Source of the DNA: Flexibacter flexilis DSM 6793
GTDB taxonomy: Bacteria; Bacteroidota; Bacteroidia; Cytophagales; Flexibacteraceae
NCBI RefSeq assembly: GCF_900112255.1
Contig: NZ_FOLE01000003.1
Location: forward strand, 62,001-126,000
Reading direction: 5' to 3'
Length of the DNA stretch: 64,000 nt
A program made the translations under genes and the position numbers. This document shows, in pieces, positions 61,001-64,000 of this stretch (positions are counted from its first letter, which is position 1; each line of letters starts with the position of its first letter). The notes under the pieces were generated by a model that searched no databases, had not been told where the DNA came from, and saw only the letters and a list, made by a program, of their open reading frames with translations.

Positions 61001-63444
61001 TGGACGATGGCTCTATGCCTATCACGGTAGGGCATGGCTTTAAGTCGGTGCGCGTAACCGACCCCGAAACGGAGTTGCCTGTGAGCATTGAGGCGGTGGC
61101 GCAAGCCAAATCGAACAGCCGCCAGAAAATTACGGTCAAAACCGAAAGCGGCGGCGAACCTGTGGAAGTAACTATCGCTGTGGTGGACGAAGGTATTTTG
61201 CAATTGAAAAATTATAAATCGCCGAATCCGCACGATTTCTTTTTCCGTAAACGCGCCTTGCAAGTAAACAGTTACGATATGTACGCGGTGGTTTTCCCTG
61301 AGCTAAAAGCGCACAAAAACAGCAAAGTGGGCGGCGACGGTTACGACCTTTCGCGCCGCGTAAACCCACTGACCAACAAGCGTGTAAAACTCATGGCTTA
61401 CTGGAGTGGCCAACTCAAAACCAATTCGGACGGCGAAGCCTCATACACGATAGACATACCGCATTTTTCGGGTGAGTTGCGTGTGATGGCCGTGGCGTAC
61501 AGAGGTAGAGCTTTTGGCGCAGCCGAAAAACCGATGAAAGTGGCCGACGATTTGGTATTGTCTTCGTCGTTGCCGCGTTTCTTGAGTCCAGCCGACGAAG
61601 CGGTAGTTCCCGTAACATTGAGCAACACCACCAAACGCAGCCTCAATGTGGCCGTGTCTTTGGCGGCCAGTGGCGCGGTGCAAGCCGACGGCGAAACCGC
61701 TCAAACCGTTGGTATTGAACCAAATAGCGAAAAGCAAGTTTTCTTTAAAGTAAAAGCAGCCAACCAAGTAGGCCAAGCCAACGTACAAGTAACGGCACGC
61801 GCCGCAGGTCAGACTTTTACCGAAAAAACAGATATTACGGTAAGGCCTTCGGCTTCGCTGAACAAAAAGAATTTTTCGGGTGTGTTGGCCGCAGGCAGCA
61901 ATGCTAATTTAGATTTTGGAACAGATTATTTGCCTAATTCGGGCGCGGGTTCGTTGCTGGTGAGTGCTTCGCCTTTGGTGCAATTCTCCGAAAACCTCAA
62001 CAGTTTGTTGCAATATCCGTATGGCTGTGCCGAACAAACCGTTTCGGCGGCGTTTCCGCAGATTTATTTCCAAGAAATAGCCAAGACTTTGTATAAGAAA
62101 AATCCGAAACAATACGCGGCCATGCCGAGCAGCAACCCGAACTACAACGTACAAGAAGCCATCAATAAACTGCAAAATATGCAGCTTTACGACGGCGGCA
62201 TTAGTTACTGGTCGGGTGGTGAGCAGTCGCAATGGTGGGCTTCGGCGTATGCGGCGCATTTCTTGATAGAAGCCCGAAACGCTGGTTTTGAGGTGAATAC
62301 AAGCACTTTAGACAAACTTTTGAGCTATTTGGGACAAAAAGCCAAAGCCAAAGAATTGGAGAAATACAGCTATTATACGGAAAGCAACCAACGCATTATC
62401 AAAAATATTGCGCCAAAAGAAATTGCGTACTCGCTGTACGTGTTGGCGTTGGCAGGCCGCCCCGACGTGCCGACCATGAACTATTACAAAGCCAACAAAG
62501 CACTTTTGGCCATCGACAGCAAATATTTGTTGGGCGCGGCTTACTTGCTGGCTTCCGACCAAATCTCTTACAAAACGGCCTTGCCTTCGGCTTTCGTGGG
62601 TGAACGTTCGGTGGCTGCCAACGGCGGAAGTTTCTACTCGTTTGTACGCGATGAAGCGATTTCGTTGAGCTGTTTGGTAGATGTGGACGCAAATAATCCG
62701 CAAATCCCGATGATGGCCAGACATTTGGCCGTCGAACTCAAACGCGACCCGTATTTGTCCACACAAGAAAATGCTTTCGCGTTGTTGGCCTTGGGCAAAT
62801 TGGCCAAAAAAGCCGCCAACAGCAAAGCAACCGCCAGCGTAAACGCCAACGGAAAAACCTTAGGTAATTTTGCGGGTTCGGATTTGTGGTTGGATAAAGG
62901 TGTTTTGGGTAAAATGCTTAATATCAGCACATCAGGCAAAGGGCAAGTGTATTATTTTGGAGAAATGTCGGGTATTCCTGCATCGGGACAAGTGAAAGAA
63001 GAAGACAGTTATTTGCGCGTGCGCCGCAGTTTTTACGACCGCAACGGCAATGTGCTTTCGGGCAATACTTTCCGCCAAAACGATTTGATTGTGGTAAAAA
63101 TCACGGTGAGTACTACGGATAGAAGTCGTGTAGAAAACATTGTATTGACGGATATGTTACCAGCAGGTTTTGAGGTAGAAAACTCGCGTTTGAGCACTTC
63201 TACGGAATTGGCTTGGGTAACAAATGCTTCTATTCCTGACCATCTGGACATCAGAGACGACCGCGTAAATATTTTCACGGATGCCTACGGCTCAGAACGC
63301 ACTTATTACTATGTGGTGCGTGCCGTTTCGCGTGGCAAATTTGCGCTGGGTGCGGTGAGTGCCGATGCCATGTATGACGGCGAATATCATTCGTACAATG
63401 GTGCGGGTACTATCGAGATTGTAGAACGCGAGGCGATGCCTTAA
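58009..63444 (+). CDS. Alpha-2-macroglobulin family lipoprotein
   Basis: 1811-residue bacterial alpha-2-macroglobulin; the ATG at 58009 opens a lipoprotein signal (LLAAC with the lipid cysteine near residue 19). Such proteins trap proteases in the periplasm. MG-type beta domains fill residues about 40-900 (for example the MG motif YRPSETMHFNVILR), then the A2M part (AYWSGQLKTNSDGEASYTI) and the thioester region with YPYGCAEQTVSAAFP, in which the CxEQ thioester is intact. The helical thioester domain (about 1330-1610) and the C-terminal receptor-like part (LTDMLPAGFEVENSR) follow. The usual partner gene pbpC is not visible here. Confidence 0.95.
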   Translation: MKIRPFILYFAVVVGLLAACSRNTIEISKRNFEQEIEQQQNLVFTFNQDVAKDSLFNLWDTTQYVHFEPAVRGRFRWTAANELTFSPEIGFAAGTDYKATLTPLISQLTTSEDGKLSVSSETMAFHTPYLNLTGTDIFWNKADDGKIELRFNLHFNYKVNPVEVMRLLSIEIDGKKLAATPKSSVISETVEVVVNPANAQDIDEKAIKISVEKGLKCIESGHVSNEPITLETTVPSRADLSIMQVEAQYEGEQGYLHIVANQGLDVRNAAQYIQFEPAVKFTVEALEYGFNIKGNFNSAINYELTISEGLRGIFGGTLRKELQQMVVFGQPEPAINFTEAKAIYLSSKGEKNVAVSIVNVPKVNILLYKIYENNILQHLRNTGLLYGGTEYFDGYGSFEDYGDLVMSREVATKSLKKDANGRYLVNLDFADNNNFKGIYVLKVQDTENQYNGAQRTMAVSDVGLIARETDNRIVVFANSLLTAKPLKEAEITLVSTNNQQVYKVKTDENGMAVFDNIRRKAAGFRTQMLTARYENEFTYMHLQQTATDKSRYEVDGMYENASGYQAYIYGDRDIYRPSETMHFNVILRNEKWLAPEKLPVKFKVTLPNGREMLTQRAQLNAQGAFTADVKLPDAAVTGTYNVEVLTGNDVILNSQAISVEEFMPDRIRVNVVADKETVRPAETFSIKATAANLFGTNAAGRNYQTELTFSRENFAPKGYEDYKFNIEGLDNMTFASQYHEGKTDDNGEFEQSFSVPAEFEASGLLKGRIYTTVFDENGRPVNRITQVSVPTQNVFAGIKYFDSYVDVNKSLLVPIVALNEKGKGVSTTLNVAVIKYEWYSVAQESYSGSGFRYVSQRKEKVMLSRSMAVNGGGSTSFAYVPASSGEYEIRVYAGDWNRYVAQSFYAYGFGYTSNTSFEVNKEGNIDIAFDKESYKIGEKADILFKTPFAGKMLVTVERNQMYEHFWLETDKKSAKLSLPIEEKHLPNIYVTATLFRPVDDGSMPITVGHGFKSVRVTDPETELPVSIEAVAQAKSNSRQKITVKTESGGEPVEVTIAVVDEGILQLKNYKSPNPHDFFFRKRALQVNSYDMYAVVFPELKAHKNSKVGGDGYDLSRRVNPLTNKRVKLMAYWSGQLKTNSDGEASYTIDIPHFSGELRVMAVAYRGRAFGAAEKPMKVADDLVLSSSLPRFLSPADEAVVPVTLSNTTKRSLNVAVSLAASGAVQADGETAQTVGIEPNSEKQVFFKVKAANQVGQANVQVTARAAGQTFTEKTDITVRPSASLNKKNFSGVLAAGSNANLDFGTDYLPNSGAGSLLVSASPLVQFSENLNSLLQYPYGCAEQTVSAAFPQIYFQEIAKTLYKKNPKQYAAMPSSNPNYNVQEAINKLQNMQLYDGGISYWSGGEQSQWWASAYAAHFLIEARNAGFEVNTSTLDKLLSYLGQKAKAKELEKYSYYTESNQRIIKNIAPKEIAYSLYVLALAGRPDVPTMNYYKANKALLAIDSKYLLGAAYLLASDQISYKTALPSAFVGERSVAANGGSFYSFVRDEAISLSCLVDVDANNPQIPMMARHLAVELKRDPYLSTQENAFALLALGKLAKKAANSKATASVNANGKTLGNFAGSDLWLDKGVLGKMLNISTSGKGQVYYFGEMSGIPASGQVKEEDSYLRVRRSFYDRNGNVLSGNTFRQNDLIVVKITVSTTDRSRVENIVLTDMLPAGFEVENSRLSTSTELAWVTNASIPDHLDIRDDRVNIFTDAYGSERTYYYVVRAVSRGKFALGAVSADAMYDGEYHSYNGAGTIEIVEREAMP

Positions 63445-63470
63445 CCAAAATATTTCGTTTGATAAATAAC

Positions 63471-63506
63471 AAAAAGCGTAGGTCGTTCGGAGGCCTACGC
63501 TTTTTT
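63471..63506. terminator. Bidirectional rho-independent terminator
   Basis: AAAAAGCGTAGG (63471-63482) pairs with CCTACGCTTTTT (63494-63505), 12 bp, between convergent genes. Confidence 0.9.
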
Positions 63507-63533
63507 GTTTGTATTAGAAAAATTGCCTAAAAC

Positions 63534-64000
63534 TTATTGGGCTTTACTTTTGGAGGCCAACCATTTTCGGACAGGAATATCATACAATTTTAGACAAGCG
63601 TAAGCAATTGTAATGGATGCCAATAGCACTAATATTCCCACTGGCCAAGCATCTTGAATCGACAATTTGTTGTCCACCACCCACGCCGAGAAAATATAAA
63701 TAAGTGGATAGTGGGTAATGTAAATAGGGTAAGAAATATCGCCTAAAAATTGAGAAATAGACCGTTGCCAACCACTTTCTATTGTGCCATTCGCTCCAAT
63801 GTAAATGATGAGTGGAAAAATAAAAATAATGACAAAAGCCTCGTACAGACCATTTTGCCAAACATTTTCTACTTGCCCGATTCTTGGCAGCGCAAGCACC
63901 AATAAAAGTAACACACCACTCCATACAAACGCGTTACGGATTTGGTGAGGTTTGAAATATCTTGAAAGAAGCAAGCCCGCAAAAAAAGGAAACAACAAAC
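63534..64000 (-). CDS. Acyltransferase 3 (OafA-like), N-terminal part cut by window edge
   Basis: C-terminal 155 residues of an integral membrane acyltransferase 3 protein that in this family adds acyl groups to surface sugars or peptidoglycan. The frame runs past the right edge, so the start is outside; a TTG at 63998 is internal. Visible features are PFFAGLLLSRY, about four hydrophobic segments, and the family tail SQFLGDISYPIYITHYPLIYI. The full protein should be about 350-400 residues. Confidence 0.85.
   Translation of the reverse strand, partial: LLFPFFAGLLLSRYFKPHQIRNAFVWSGVLLLLVLALPRIGQVENVWQNGLYEAFVIIFIFPLIIYIGANGTIESGWQRSISQFLGDISYPIYITHYPLIYIFSAWVVDNKLSIQDAWPVGILVLLASITIAYACLKLYDIPVRKWLASKSKAQ

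Overview
The window is chromosomal DNA of a Bacteroidota bacterium, probably of the Cytophagales or a related gliding lineage (inference). The evidence is a type IX secretion C-terminal sorting domain (4550-5527), LytTR two-component systems, DUF3127 and other Bacteroidota-typical proteins, lipoproteins with LxxC lipoboxes, almost no Shine-Dalgarno sequences (29091 is an exception) and promoter-like TTG-N20-TAnnTTTG elements. About 53 protein genes are supported. I found no rRNA, tRNA, CRISPR array, transposase or integrase. Both edges cut a gene: a sensor kinase on the left and an acyltransferase on the right.

Layout. 1-2422: TPR sensor kinase and LytTR regulator. 2598-5527: three secreted proteins, the last with four 81-bp repeats. 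5670-14556: a largely AT-rich, all-minus block holding a LytTR kinase/regulator pair, a DUF2147-like protein, TolC, an HlyD-type adaptor, a MacB/LolE-type permease, its ATPase and two envelope proteins. This block lies between two direct copies of a 111-bp sequence (5545-5655 and 14665-14775) that holds a terminator and the 3' end of the neighbouring protease gene. 14723-19013: an ECF sigma factor followed by a membrane-anchored trypsin-like protease with an anti-sigma-like cytoplasmic part, then a thioesterase, CdsA and an NrnA-like phosphoesterase. 19316-25858: YceI lipoprotein, DUF3127, a FemAB/GNAT-like protein, a secreted protein, Kup, and a protein usually labelled asparagine synthetase B. 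25942-32055: UvrA, an S41 protease and membrane proteins. 32150-37405: GalE, RfbB, a metallopeptidase, RfaE2 and RecX, with a cluster of small hairpin repeats at 36141-36310.

37521-42557: a WG-repeat protein, a TPR lipoprotein and tandem paralogues built from a duplicated membrane module; the second paralogue is split exactly between its two modules. 42645-47960: a 1771-residue secreted protein of unknown function. 48036-57808: PrmA, DUF6150, a solute-binding protein, a SlyD-like isomerase, ParB/ParA, an MBL hydrolase, Lpd, SufS and a GT2 glycosyltransferase. 58009-63444: a very large alpha-2-macroglobulin lipoprotein with an intact thioester motif.

Most genes are housekeeping or envelope genes in short operons closed by strong hairpin terminators. 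The parts most worth a second look are the repeat-flanked exporter block, the split module paralogue, the sigma/anti-sigma-protease locus, the hairpin repeat family and the 1771-residue protein.
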